64,000 nt of DNA from Mycobacterium sp. (GTDB lineage: Bacteria; Actinomycetota; Actinomycetes; Mycobacteriales; Mycobacteriaceae), in NCBI GenBank assembly GCA_025965895.1, contig JAOPWC010000074.1, positions 49,491 through 113,490 of the forward strand, written 5' to 3'. Under the pieces are notes generated by a model. That model was not told where the DNA came from. It saw only the letters and a list, made by a program, of their open reading frames with translations, and did no database searches. A program made the translations under genes and the position numbers. Below are positions 53,547 to 61,643 of the stretch, in pieces (within the stretch, counting starts at the first letter, position 1; each line of letters begins with the position of its first letter).

Positions 53547-55564
53547 GGCCTCACCTGCTCCCTACCTGCTCTATAGCTCGCACCCGGTGTCACTCCCGGT
53601 CGGCTTGTGTGTTGGCTTCCGAGCCATTCGTAGATTCGGGCCTCGCCGTTGTCGTAGATCTTGGCCCACGATCGTGACTTATCTAGTGACACTAGCCCGT
53701 CGGGCATCACGAACCCTCTGACCACCGTTCTGTTGGTCAACACATAACGGATATCGAGTGCCCGCACCGCCTCGGCGACACGCGGGTCGAAATCCGCGTC
53801 GTCGGCGTATGCCCAGAAGACGAAGCGGTGGTAGCCCGGGCCCTGCTGCACGGGATAGTCGTAGTGCGTCCACAGCGGATGCAACCCCGCCACCGCGTAC
53901 ATCCACGCGGTGCCGTCGATATTGGCATCACCGATCACCGTGTTCGCGGCGCCGGGCAGCGTGGCCAGATAGGCCATCGCAGCCAAGTTCTTGCGGTCCA
54001 CCATCACCGAGTCGTACTTTTCGCCGATCAGGTAGCGGTGCCGGGGGAAGTAGTGCCACCCGTACCCGAGACTGACCGCGACCAGCAGCACCGCGGTTAC
54101 CGCATACCACGTGCGCGTCGGCACTGAAGCTCTCCGCTCCGCCAGGGGGCGGATGCCCTCCACGGCGGCCGTGACGATCGTGAACACAGCGATGCCTGCC
54201 ATCGGCGCCAGCAGCAGCGTGATCACCGCCGAGAGCCGGCGCGGGTCGCTGTAGAAGAAGTTGCTGAAGTGCAGGGCCAGGCTGCCGATGACCCCGCCGA
54301 ACGGCGCCGAGGAGTGCACGATCGACACCACCAGCAGCAGCCACACCGCCAACGGCCACCAGATTCTGCGGATCAGCAGGATCAGCCCGCCGATCGCCGC
54401 GAGCACGATCAGCGCGTATTGAACCGGGAAGTCGTTGAGGTGACGGGTGTGCTGGAAGACCGCGTCGAAAAGGGCCTTCTTCTTGCCCTGGTGGGTGACG
54501 AACGCGTGCCCGACGATGATCTCGGCCTGCCGCAGGATCCCGACGAACTGGGGCACCAGCACCGCCACCGTAGGTATCGCCATGACGAGCAGCGTCAGGA
54601 AATCTTTCAGCCGCCCCCTCACGGGATGCCAGAGCCCGTCTAACAGCCACCACGCCGCGACGAACAGCACCACCACCACGCCGCCGGTGGTGTGCACCGA
54701 GAACACTCCGATCAACGCGAGGACCGCCACCGGGATCCGGTCAGGGTGCCTCAGCGCCGAAATGATCAGCACCATCGTTGGAGCAGCGACGCCGTAGGCG
54801 GCGAGGTTCGGCATCGCGGCGGTGTCGAACTCGACATACGGCACCGCGGTGAACGACGCCGACAGCGCCGCGGCCGTGGCGGCCGCCCCCGCCGTCCGCC
54901 ACGGTGATGTGCGGCCGCGGAGCAGCTGCCAGGTCAGGCTCGCTGCGCTGACCGGAAACAGCCAGATCGCCGCCACCAGGGAACTCAGCGTGTAGGCCGT
55001 CGTCGGCGCAGCGCCGGTGAGCTGGCTCAGGACTGCCGCCAAGGCATGAAACGTCGACGGATAGTAAAGAGGGTCACGGGTTTCGACGTTTCGCAACTCG
55101 CCCATGTGCGTCGATGACGCCTGGCCGGTGTCAAGGATGTAGCGCACCGTGTTGGCGTGCCACACCGCGTCCCAGGTGCTGGGCACGGATTGCCAGTGCG
55201 GCATTCCCCGCAGGGCGGCGTAGCCGATCACGGCCGCTCCAAGCGCGATCCCGGCACCCACGACGATGGCCGGTCGCCACGACAGCGCCCGCGCCTCGGC
55301 GGCCCGATCGCGGAAACGCGACAGCACGAGTCTGAAGCCGACCGCGGCAGCGGTCACCACGACCAGGGCCGCCAGCGCGGTCCAGCCGTTCCACGGGATG
55401 CCGAGAGCGCCGTACGGGACGGTCGCCAGCCCGACGACACCGTAGGTCAAGGCCGGGCTTACCGCGATCGCGAGGGGCCACGGCAGCCGGGCCACGAGTG
55501 CGACGATTGCCCCGGGGACGATTAGCAACAGCAGCGCGACCAGCACTCCGAACCCGAAGCTCAC
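53543..55564 (-). CDS. GT-C family membrane glycosyltransferase (Rv3779-like)
   Basis: A 673-residue polytopic membrane protein starting from GTG 55564 (VSFGFGVLVALLLLIVPGA). It has about 11-13 helices, a loop after helix 5-6 with SVPSTWDAVWHANTVRYILDTG (an acidic GT-C-type motif) and a soluble C-terminal domain with an NRTVVRGFVMPDG segment. M. tuberculosis Rv3779 has been linked to polyprenyl-phosphate-mannose synthesis and, in other work, to transfer of galactosamine to arabinogalactan; which applies here is unknown. Longer frames upstream run into the divergent aminotransferase gene and were rejected. Confidence 0.85.
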   Translation of the reverse strand: MSFGFGVLVALLLLIVPGAIVALVARLPWPLAIAVSPALTYGVVGLATVPYGALGIPWNGWTALAALVVVTAAAVGFRLVLSRFRDRAAEARALSWRPAIVVGAGIALGAAVIGYAALRGMPHWQSVPSTWDAVWHANTVRYILDTGQASSTHMGELRNVETRDPLYYPSTFHALAAVLSQLTGAAPTTAYTLSSLVAAIWLFPVSAASLTWQLLRGRTSPWRTAGAAATAAALSASFTAVPYVEFDTAAMPNLAAYGVAAPTMVLIISALRHPDRIPVAVLALIGVFSVHTTGGVVVVLFVAAWWLLDGLWHPVRGRLKDFLTLLVMAIPTVAVLVPQFVGILRQAEIIVGHAFVTHQGKKKALFDAVFQHTRHLNDFPVQYALIVLAAIGGLILLIRRIWWPLAVWLLLVVSIVHSSAPFGGVIGSLALHFSNFFYSDPRRLSAVITLLLAPMAGIAVFTIVTAAVEGIRPLAERRASVPTRTWYAVTAVLLVAVSLGYGWHYFPRHRYLIGEKYDSVMVDRKNLAAMAYLATLPGAANTVIGDANIDGTAWMYAVAGLHPLWTHYDYPVQQGPGYHRFVFWAYADDADFDPRVAEAVRALDIRYVLTNRTVVRGFVMPDGLVSLDKSRSWAKIYDNGEARIYEWLGSQHTSRPGVTPGASYRAGREQVRP

Positions 55565-55673
55565 TGGACTAGTATGGCTGGCCAGGTGAACCGGTCCATC
55601 GTTGCAGGATGCGCCCGGAAGCCAGACAAACGCGTCGGTTTGTTCGGATCCTGGACGCTCTAAGGTGGCTGAC

Positions 55674-56870
55674 ATGGCATACGACGTCGCCCGGGTGCGA
55701 GGGTTGCACCCTTCGCTGGGCGACGGATGGGTGCACTTGGACGCGCAGCTGGGGATGCTCATCCCGGACTCGGTGGCGACCACCGTCTCGACGGCTTTCC
55801 GTGGGTCGGTGCCCAACGCCAACGGCCCCCACCCGGCGTCGCGGCGCAGCGCCGCGGTCCTTGAGGCGGCTCGCCAGGCCGTTGGAGATCTGGTCAACGC
55901 CGATCCGCGGGGCGTCGTCCTGGGCGCCGACCGGGCGATTTTGCTGACGGCGCTGGCCGACGCGTCCGCGTCGCGGACCGGTCTGGGTTACGAGGTGATC
56001 GTGACCCGGTTGGACGACGAAGCCAACATCGCCCCGTGGCTGCGGGCAGCGAACCGCTTCGGCGCCAAGGTCAAGTGGGCCGAGGTCGACATCGAGACCG
56101 GTGACCTGCCTGCGTGGCAGTGGGAGAGCCTGGTCACGAAGGGCACTCGGTTGGTGGCCATCACATCGGCGTCATCGACGCTGGGCACAGCGACCGATTT
56201 GCGCGCGGCCAGCAAGCTCGTGCACGACGTGGGCGGGCTCGTGGTCGTCGACCATTCCGCGGCCGCGCCGTACCGGCTGATGGACATCGACGAAATCGAC
56301 GCCGATGTGGTCGCGTTGAACGCGGTGGCGTGGGGCGGTCCGCCGATCGGTGCGCTGGTGTTCCGTGAGGCGTCGCTGATCGACTCGTTCAGCTCGATGT
56401 CGTTGATTCCTTACGCGACCGGCCCGGCGCGCCTGGAGGTCGGCGTGCACCAATTCGGGCTGCTCGGCGGGGTGGTGGCCAGCATCGAATACCTGGCGTC
56501 GCTCGACGAGTCGGCGTCCGGCACCCGACGCCAAAGGCTGGCTGTCTCAATGCAATCCGCGGGACTGTATTTGGATCGGCTGTTCGACTACCTGCTGGCG
56601 TCGCTGCGGTCGCTGCCGCGGGTGATGCTGATCGGGCGGCCGGAGGTGCGCATCCCGGTGCTCAGCTTCGCGGTCACCGAGGTGCCGGCCGACCGCGTGG
56701 TGCAGCGGCTTGCCGACAACGGGGTCTGTGCGATCTCGAATGTGGGTTCCCGGGTGCTGGACCTGATCGGGGTCAACGACATCGGCGGCGCGGTGTCGGT
56801 CGGGTTGGCGCACTATTCGACAACCGCGGAGGTCGACCAACTGGTGCGGGCCCTGGCCTCGTTGGGTTAA
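55674..56870 (+). CDS. Class V aminotransferase-fold protein lacking the PLP lysine (Rv3778c-like)
   Basis: A 398-residue protein with the fold of cysteine desulfurases and related PLP enzymes. The N-terminal [11 protein letters not shown] replaces the usual substrate loop, and [24 protein letters not shown] gives the cofactor Asp region. At the place where these enzymes carry the Schiff-base Lys (SxHKxxGP), the sequence reads [16 protein letters not shown], with no Lys. Transaminase or desulfurase chemistry is therefore doubtful. The ATG at 55674 has AAGGTGG upstream. It diverges from the GT-C gene and converges with the quinone oxidoreductase gene, 7 bases away. Confidence 0.85.
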   Translation: MAYDVARVRGLHPSLGDGWVHLDAQLGMLIPDSVATTVSTAFRGSVPNANGPHPASRRSAAVLEAARQAVGDLVNADPRGVVLGADRAILLTALADASASRTGLGYEVIVTRLDDEANIAPWLRAANRFGAKVKWAEVDIETGDLPAWQWESLVTKGTRLVAITSASSTLGTATDLRAASKLVHDVGGLVVVDHSAAAPYRLMDIDEIDADVVALNAVAWGGPPIGALVFREASLIDSFSSMSLIPYATGPARLEVGVHQFGLLGGVVASIEYLASLDESASGTRRQRLAVSMQSAGLYLDRLFDYLLASLRSLPRVMLIGRPEVRIPVLSFAVTEVPADRVVQRLADNGVCAISNVGSRVLDLIGVNDIGGAVSVGLAHYSTTAEVDQLVRALASLG

Positions 56871-56877
56871 TGCTGCG

Positions 56878-57861
56878 CTAGGCGCTGACCCGTAGGATCA
56901 CCTTGCCGGCGACCCCTCCCGACGCCAAGAGTTGGTGTGCCTCTGCTGCGCGCTGGATGGGAAGCTCAGCACCGATGCACGGCCGCACGCGCCCGTCGGC
57001 AATCATCGGCCACAGGTGGGGCACCACCTCGGCGACGATCGCGCCCTTGCTGTTGGGTCCGTCGACGGGACGGCCACGCAGGGTGGTGCCGATTACCCGT
57101 GCGCGTTTGCCGACGAGCTTGCCGAGGTTGAGCTCGCCCGTCGTGCCGCCCTGCATCCCGATCACGATCAGCTGCCCGTCGGGGGCGAGCGCGTCGATGT
57201 TGCGGTCGAGGTATGCCGCGCCGATGATGTCGAGGATCACGTCGGCGCCGGCGCCGTCGGTTTTCTCGCGGATCCGCGAGACGAAATCCTCGTCGTGATA
57301 GTTGATGCCGATGTGGGCGCCGAGTTGGCGCGTCAGGTCCAGCTTGGCCTGCGAGCCCGCGGTGACCGCGATCTTGGCCCCCAACTCGCGGGCCACCTGG
57401 ACGGCATGGGTCCCGATCCCACTGGCGCCGCCGTGGAGGAGCAACGTCTGGCCGTTCGCCAGATGAGCGGTCATCACGAGGTTGGACCAGACCGTGCAGG
57501 CGACCTCCGGGAGACCAGCGGCCTCCACCAGACCGACCCCAGCGGGCACAGGCATCACCTGGGCGGCGGGAACCGCGACGAATTCGGCGTAGCCGCCACC
57601 TGCCAGCAAAGCACAAACTTCTTGCCCGATCGACCAATCGGTGACGCCCTCGCCCAGCTCGGCAATCACTCCGGACGCCTCCATGCCGAGGATGTCGCTG
57701 GCACCGGGCGGCGGAGGGTAGTTCCCGGCCGCCTGAAGCAGGTCAGCCCTGTTGACGCCGGCCGCCGCGACCTTGATCAGTACCTCTCCTGGCCCGGGCC
57801 GCACGTCGGGAACTTCCTGCCAGGACAGCTGCTCGGGGGACTCGACCACGACCGCATGCAT
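56878..57861 (-). CDS. Zinc-free NAD(P)H quinone oxidoreductase (MDR family, Rv3777-like)
   Basis: A 327-residue medium-chain dehydrogenase/reductase of the quinone oxidoreductase / crotonyl-CoA reductase branch. It contains GVNRADLLQAAGNYPPPPG (PIG3-type), the NADPH-binding LLLHGGASGIGTHAVQVA and ILDIIGAAYL. There are no zinc ligands. The best ATG is at 57861 (MHAVVVESPEQ); one three codons earlier is also possible. It diverges from a MarR regulator with only 66 bases between their start codons, and an inverted repeat lies in that gap, so regulation by the MarR protein is likely. Confidence 0.9.
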   Translation of the reverse strand: MHAVVVESPEQLSWQEVPDVRPGPGEVLIKVAAAGVNRADLLQAAGNYPPPPGASDILGMEASGVIAELGEGVTDWSIGQEVCALLAGGGYAEFVAVPAAQVMPVPAGVGLVEAAGLPEVACTVWSNLVMTAHLANGQTLLLHGGASGIGTHAVQVARELGAKIAVTAGSQAKLDLTRQLGAHIGINYHDEDFVSRIREKTDGAGADVILDIIGAAYLDRNIDALAPDGQLIVIGMQGGTTGELNLGKLVGKRARVIGTTLRGRPVDGPNSKGAIVAEVVPHLWPMIADGRVRPCIGAELPIQRAAEAHQLLASGGVAGKVILRVSA

Positions 57862-57874
57862 GTGACCCACGCTA

Positions 57875-57916
57875 CTAGGTCGTCAATATCGTACGGGGTT
57901 AGCACATTCGACCTAG
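57875..57916. promoter_or_regulatory. Inverted repeat between divergent oxidoreductase and MarR genes
   Basis: CTAGGTCG at 57875-57882 and CGACCTAG at 57909-57916 form an 8-bp perfect inverted repeat with a 26-base spacer, so arm centres are 34 bases apart, near three helical turns. TAGGAT at the right arm could be a -10 box for the MarR gene. The site is a candidate operator for autoregulation and control of the oxidoreductase. No binding data can be read from sequence. Confidence 0.45.
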
Positions 57917-57927
57917 GATGTTTGCGC

Positions 57928-58440
57928 ATGGAGGGGTTGATCGCGGGGCGGACCGCCAGCGACATGCCGGGGTTGGACATTGCAGAGTTACGGGCGTGGC
58001 AAAACTTTCTGGAAGCGGCGTTGCGGTTGTCAGCTGCCCTGAACCGCAACTTGGTCGACATGCACCACCTGACATTGGTCGACGTCAGGTTGCTGGAGAT
58101 GCTGAACAAGTCGCCAACCGGTTCGGCCCGAATGGGGGACCTGGCCGAAGGGCTGCTGTCGTTGCCCAGCCGGATCACTCGCCAGATCCGCCGGCTGGAG
58201 GCCCAGGGCCTGGTTCGCAGGGAGGCCAGCCCCGACGACGGGCGCGGGGTGCTCGCGACTATCACCGATGACGGCCGCACCGCAGTGGCGCAGGCGATGA
58301 TCACCTACGGGCAGGCCGTGCGGACGCATTTTCTCGGCCAGCTGTCGCGACCGCAGGTGGCGGCAGTGGGGGAGAATTGCCGGCGGATCGCCGCCGCGCT
58401 CCAGCTCGCCGCGGCGCCGACGCGTCTCGGTCGGGCCTGA
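57928..58440 (+). CDS. MarR-family transcriptional regulator
   Basis: A 170-residue winged-helix dimeric repressor. The DNA-binding region is MGDLAEGLLSLPSRITRQIRRLEAQGLVRREASPDDGRGVLATIT, with the helix-turn-helix followed by the wing DDGRG. The N-terminal 30 residues and C-terminal helices form the dimer interface. The start is ATG 57928 with AGGAT upstream. As is common for this family it diverges from a likely target, the quinone oxidoreductase gene. A tRNA-Ser gene follows 21 bases after its stop. The ligand is unknown; quinones or phenolics are reasonable guesses. Confidence 0.9.
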   Translation: MEGLIAGRTASDMPGLDIAELRAWQNFLEAALRLSAALNRNLVDMHHLTLVDVRLLEMLNKSPTGSARMGDLAEGLLSLPSRITRQIRRLEAQGLVRREASPDDGRGVLATITDDGRTAVAQAMITYGQAVRTHFLGQLSRPQVAAVGENCRRIAAALQLAAAPTRLGRA

Positions 58441-58461
58441 GGTCCCGCTACGCTTGTCCGC

Positions 58462-58548
58462 GGTGGCGTGGCAGAGCGGCCTAATGCACTCGCCTTGAAA
58501 GCGAGAGACGGCTAACACCGTCCGGGGGTTCAAATCCCTCCGCCACCG
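58462..58548 (+). tRNA. tRNA-Ser (anticodon TGA)
   Basis: An 87-base cloverleaf. The acceptor stem is GGTGGCG / CGCCACC with discriminator G, the anticodon loop is CTTGAAA (anticodon TGA), there is a long class II variable arm (GACGGCTAACACCGTC) and the T arm contains GGTTCAAATCC. CCA is not encoded. It reads UCA codons and, by wobble, other UCN codons. Confidence 0.97.
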
Positions 58549-58597
58549 CCGTTACGGTCCCGACCCGCTCTCCGGAATCCGCTTGCGCCGCGCGAGG

Positions 58598-58756
58598 TCA
58601 TTGGTGGTCGCCCGCTTCATCGTCCGGCTCCAGCTGCACCACCTCGTAGGTGTAGCTGTGCTCGCGCCCCAGGAATGCGCGGTGAACGCGAATCATGAGC
58701 CAAGTCTCAGCGGTGGCGGTGTCTCCCAGCGCACCGATGTGATTCTCGCGTACCAC
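58598..58756 (-). other. Short frame, possible remnant of an SRPBCC-type gene
   Basis: A small minus-strand frame of about 52 codons from GTG 58756, or 32 codons from ATG 58696, containing FLGREHSYTYEVVQLEPDD. This phrase resembles the first strands of START/SRPBCC (polyketide cyclase-like) proteins, but nothing else of the domain follows before the stop. It lies in a 280-base gap between tRNA-Ser and the broken reductase. It is either a decayed gene end or chance similarity. Confidence 0.3.
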
Positions 58757-58828
58757 CGGATGGCATTGTCGGGGTCGGACGCGTTGGACTGGTGCCGTGC
58801 GGACATTGTCGGCGAGAGGGGTGACGGG

Positions 58829-59369
58829 ATGGCCAAGCTTCTGTATTCGGCATCGATGTCGGTGGACGGCTTCATCGCCGGGCCGACGGCGACATGTCCT
58901 GGCTCGCCGACTACCTCGACCCCAACCCGGTGCTCGACGACCTTCTCGGGCAGATCGGGGCGCTGCTCGTCGGCCGCCGCACCTTCGGCGGCGACGACCC
59001 GTACCGGGGCACCGCTGCGGAGGGCGAACCGTTCGGCGGCGGGTGGAGCGGTCCGCAGTTCGTGCTGACCCATCGGCTGCCCGACCAGCCCGTCGCCGGG
59101 GTCACGTTCGTCGACAACCTGGCCGATGCGCTGTCGCTGGCCCGTGCCGCGGCGGCGACAAGTACGTCAACCTGCTCGGCGCCAGCGTCGCAGAGCAGTG
59201 CCTGGCGGCCGGCGCGCTCGACGAAATCCTGGTGTACATCGTGCCGGTGCTGCTCGGTGACGGAGTTCGGCTCTTCGACCGAAAGGGTGGCGCCGACGTC
59301 AAGCTGGAGCAGATCAGCGTCACGCAGGCGCCGCAGGGCATCAATGTGTGGCTGAGGGTGATGCGTTAA
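58829..59369 (+). pseudogene. RibD C-terminal / dihydrofolate reductase-like protein, two frameshifts
   Basis: A reductase-fold gene in three frames. Part 1 starts at ATG 58829: MAKLLYSASMSVDGFIAGP. Part 2, from about 58890, has DMSWLADYLDPNPVLDDLLG and VLLGRRTFGG-like LLVGRRTFGGDDPY. Part 3, from about 59155, has GDKYVNLLGASVAEQCLAAG and ILVYIVPVLLGDGVRLF. A single missing base at about 58888 (restoring GPDGDMSW) and another at about 59155 (restoring AAAGDKYV) would give one intact protein of about 181 residues. Both are in GC-rich runs, so real decay and sequencing error are both possible. Its stop overlaps that of the convergent SMR gene (TTAA). Confidence 0.75.
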
Positions 59370-59701
59370 TCCAGCCTGTGGGCTTCGGCACCGAACTCCA
59401 GCAGGAACACCCCGCCCGCAATCAGGACCACCCCGGCGGCCATCACCCAGGTGAACGGGTCGCCGAACAGGTAGCGGCCCAGGATCGCCGTCGCCACGAC
59501 TCCGATCGCCGACCATACGCCGTACGCGACGCCCACCGGCATGCCGCGCTTGAGCACGAACGCGAGCAAGACGAACGATGCGACGTAGCCGACCGTGACC
59601 GGTATGGCCCATACCCACCGGGTGAACCCGTCCGACGCGCGAAGTGACAGCGTGGCCATGACCTCGAGCGCGATCGCGGCCATCAGCAGCAGCCAGCTCA
59701 T
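59366..59701 (-). CDS. Small multidrug resistance (SMR/EmrE-like) transporter
   Basis: A 111-residue protein with four membrane helices. The essential glutamate is Glu13 in MAAIALEVMATLSLR, and other SMR signatures are RGMPVGVAYGVWSAIGVV and GRYLFGDPFTW. It exchanges protons for cationic drugs, biocides or guanidinium-type compounds as an antiparallel dimer. Its ATG overlaps the enoyl-CoA hydratase stop (ATGA), an odd operon partner; longer starts lie inside that gene. Confidence 0.9.
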   Translation of the reverse strand: MSWLLLMAAIALEVMATLSLRASDGFTRWVWAIPVTVGYVASFVLLAFVLKRGMPVGVAYGVWSAIGVVATAILGRYLFGDPFTWVMAAGVVLIAGGVFLLEFGAEAHRLD

Positions 59702-60522
59702 TCCCCGCGGAACTCCGGCGCCCTTTTCGCGAACGTCGCGGTGATGCCCTCGGCGAGGTCCTTCGATGGCAGGAACGCCGCGTTCCACGCCGCAACGTAG
59801 CGCAGGCTCTCCGATACGCGCGAGGCACGTTGCTGATCAAGCACATCCTTGATGCCTCGCACGGTCAGCGGCGGGTTGGCGGCGATCTCCGCCGCGGTTG
59901 CATGCGCCCCGGCAAGGGCTCCATCTGCGTCGTCGAAGACGGCGTTGACCAGCCCGATCTTCTCGGCCCGCGCCGCGTCGATGTCCTTGCCGGTGAGCAC
60001 CAACTCGCGCAGATGCCCATCGGACAGAATTAACGGCAGCCTGGCGAGGGTGCCCACGTCCGCGACGATCGCCAATTTGACCTCCCGCACCGAGAACTTC
60101 GCGTCGGCGCTGGCGTAGCGGATGTCGACGGCCGAGATCAGGTCGACGCCGCCGCCGATGCACCAGCCGTGCACGGACGCGATCGTCGGCGTGCGGCAGT
60201 CGGCTACCGCGCTGATCGCCCTCTGCATCCGCAGCACCTCGGCGTGGAAGTCGGCGCGGGGCCGCGCGGATGTCCCATCGGACAAGACCTGCGTCAGGGT
60301 GCCGGCCATCGCCTGAAGGTCCAGGCCGTAGCTGAAATTCCGGCCGGTGCCGGTCAGCACGATCGCGCGCACGTCGGGGTCGGCGTCCAATTCCGCGAAC
60401 ACCTCTGGCATCTCCGACCAGAACGCGGGCCCCATCGCGTTGCCCTTGCCCGGACCGACAAGGGTCACCTGCGCCACGTGGCCGTCCATATCGACGGTGA
60501 CGGATTCGTACGCCCGGCCCAT
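59698..60522 (-). CDS. echA21: Enoyl-CoA hydratase/isomerase family protein (EchA21-like)
   Basis: A 274-residue crotonase-fold protein. The oxyanion-hole segments are GTGRNFSYGLDLQAMAG and SVHGWCIGGGVDLISAVD. The catalytic-loop acid lies in the FSVREVKLAIVADVGTLARLP region, closer to the delta3,5-delta2,4-dienoyl-CoA isomerase type (ECH1-like, with Asp after VAD) than to classic hydratases. It acts in beta-oxidation or side-chain degradation. The ATG is at 60522, and the gene diverges from 60589. The position corresponds to echA21 (Rv3774) of M. tuberculosis. Confidence 0.85.
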   Translation of the reverse strand: MGRAYESVTVDMDGHVAQVTLVGPGKGNAMGPAFWSEMPEVFAELDADPDVRAIVLTGTGRNFSYGLDLQAMAGTLTQVLSDGTSARPRADFHAEVLRMQRAISAVADCRTPTIASVHGWCIGGGVDLISAVDIRYASADAKFSVREVKLAIVADVGTLARLPLILSDGHLRELVLTGKDIDAARAEKIGLVNAVFDDADGALAGAHATAAEIAANPPLTVRGIKDVLDQQRASRVSESLRYVAAWNAAFLPSKDLAEGITATFAKRAPEFRGE

Positions 60523-60588
60523 GAGCCACCTCCTGAAGTGTCGAAGGTGAGGTTACGACGCGGCGTTTCGCGTCGTACGGTGACCCTT

Positions 60589-61161
60589 ATGGCAACCGAG
60601 GACGTCGTGGCGCCGACGGACCAGATCGAGAGTGCCGAGGCCACCCTGGTCGTGTTGCAGGCCGTGCTGCAGGGAATCGCCGCGGGGGACCTGACCCGGC
60701 AGACGCCATGCACCGAGTTCGACGTCGCGAAGCTCACCGACCACCTGATGAACTCGATCACCGTGATCGGCGGGGCGGCGGGCGCCACGTTTCCACAGCG
60801 CAACCCTGATGCGCCGCCGTTGACCCAGGTCAGCTCCGCCGGCGACGCGGCGCTCGCCGCGTGGCGTCGCCGGGGGTTGGACGGCACGGTGTCGATAGGC
60901 CAGAACGAGGCGCCCGCGAGCATTGCCGCAGGCATCCTGTCGATCGAATTCCTGGTCCACGCCTGGGATTACGCGGTCGCCACCGGACAGCAGATCGCCG
61001 TCCCCGAGCCGGTGGCCGACTATGTTCTCGGCCTCGCCAGCAGGATCATCACGCCGCAGGGCCGCACCTCGGTGGGGTTCGCGGACCCGGTCGCCGTACC
61101 CACCGGGGCTGACGCGTTCGACCAACTGGTCGCGTTCACCGGCCGCACCCCGGTCGGCTAA
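60589..61161 (+). CDS. TIGR03086/DinB-like mycothiol-type metal-binding protein (Rv3773c-like)
   Basis: A 190-residue actinobacterial protein of the mycothiol-dependent maleylpyruvate isomerase / DinB-like family. The helical bundle carries metal-ligand His residues, here in LTDHLMNS and EFLVHAWDYA. TPCTEFDVAKLTDHL is the characteristic opening. The substrate is unknown; members use mycothiol or act as thiol transferases. The ATG at 60589 was chosen because the region upstream is antisense to echA21. It converges with the GXWXG gene, 2 bases apart. Confidence 0.85.
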   Translation: MATEDVVAPTDQIESAEATLVVLQAVLQGIAAGDLTRQTPCTEFDVAKLTDHLMNSITVIGGAAGATFPQRNPDAPPLTQVSSAGDAALAAWRRRGLDGTVSIGQNEAPASIAAGILSIEFLVHAWDYAVATGQQIAVPEPVADYVLGLASRIITPQGRTSVGFADPVAVPTGADAFDQLVAFTGRTPVG

Positions 61162-61163
61162 AG

Positions 61164-61643
61164 CTAAACGCGTTCCAGGTAGAAGTAGAAATATCGGGCC
61201 TGCACGTCGCTGAAGTGCACGACGTTCTTGCCGTTCATGATGCCGATCACCGCGTTGTCGTCGATCTTCTTGAAGTGATCGTGGGTGGGCTGGCCGTCAT
61301 AGACCATGGTGGCCGTCACCTCGGCCCGGAACTCCTCCATCCAGAGGCTCGCTTCACCGTTACCCAGCTTGACGTTCGAAAACCTGTTGCCGTCGTCGTC
61401 CAGGCAGATCAGCGGCTGGACGTCGGCGGCGGAGGCGAACCTCTTGCCGAACCACTTCGCCTTGGCCAAGAGTCCGTTCATCGGGTGACCTGTGTTGAAC
61501 TCACCGCCGGACCATTCACCGAGCATGTCGTCGATCGTGGCCGGCGGCAGAGTTGCCCAGAATTCGTCGAGTTCGGCGTCGGGTATGCGGTCCGTGCGTT
61601 GCTTCAGCTCAATGAACAGCTTGCGGGCCAGCTCGTAGCTCAA
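61164..61643 (-). CDS. GXWXG / DUF4334 protein
   Basis: A 159-residue cytoplasmic protein with the GXWXG motif (MLGEWSGGEFNTGHP, about residues 40-54) and a C-terminal DUF4334-type domain (MVYDGQPTHDHFKKIDDNAVIGIMNGK). The function is unknown; the family appears as a small calycin-like fold. The start is TTG 61643, with a good GGAGAG 6 bases upstream, and it overlaps the hisC2 stop as TTGA; no ATG or GTG fits. It is coupled to hisC2. Confidence 0.82.
   Translation of the reverse strand: MSYELARKLFIELKQRTDRIPDAELDEFWATLPPATIDDMLGEWSGGEFNTGHPMNGLLAKAKWFGKRFASAADVQPLICLDDDGNRFSNVKLGNGEASLWMEEFRAEVTATMVYDGQPTHDHFKKIDDNAVIGIMNGKNVVHFSDVQARYFYFYLERV

Noticed and set aside
55602..56870. Calling this gene a cysteine desulfurase
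   Set aside because: The fold is right but the Schiff-base Lys and the usual Cys loop are not found, so no desulfurase activity is assigned.
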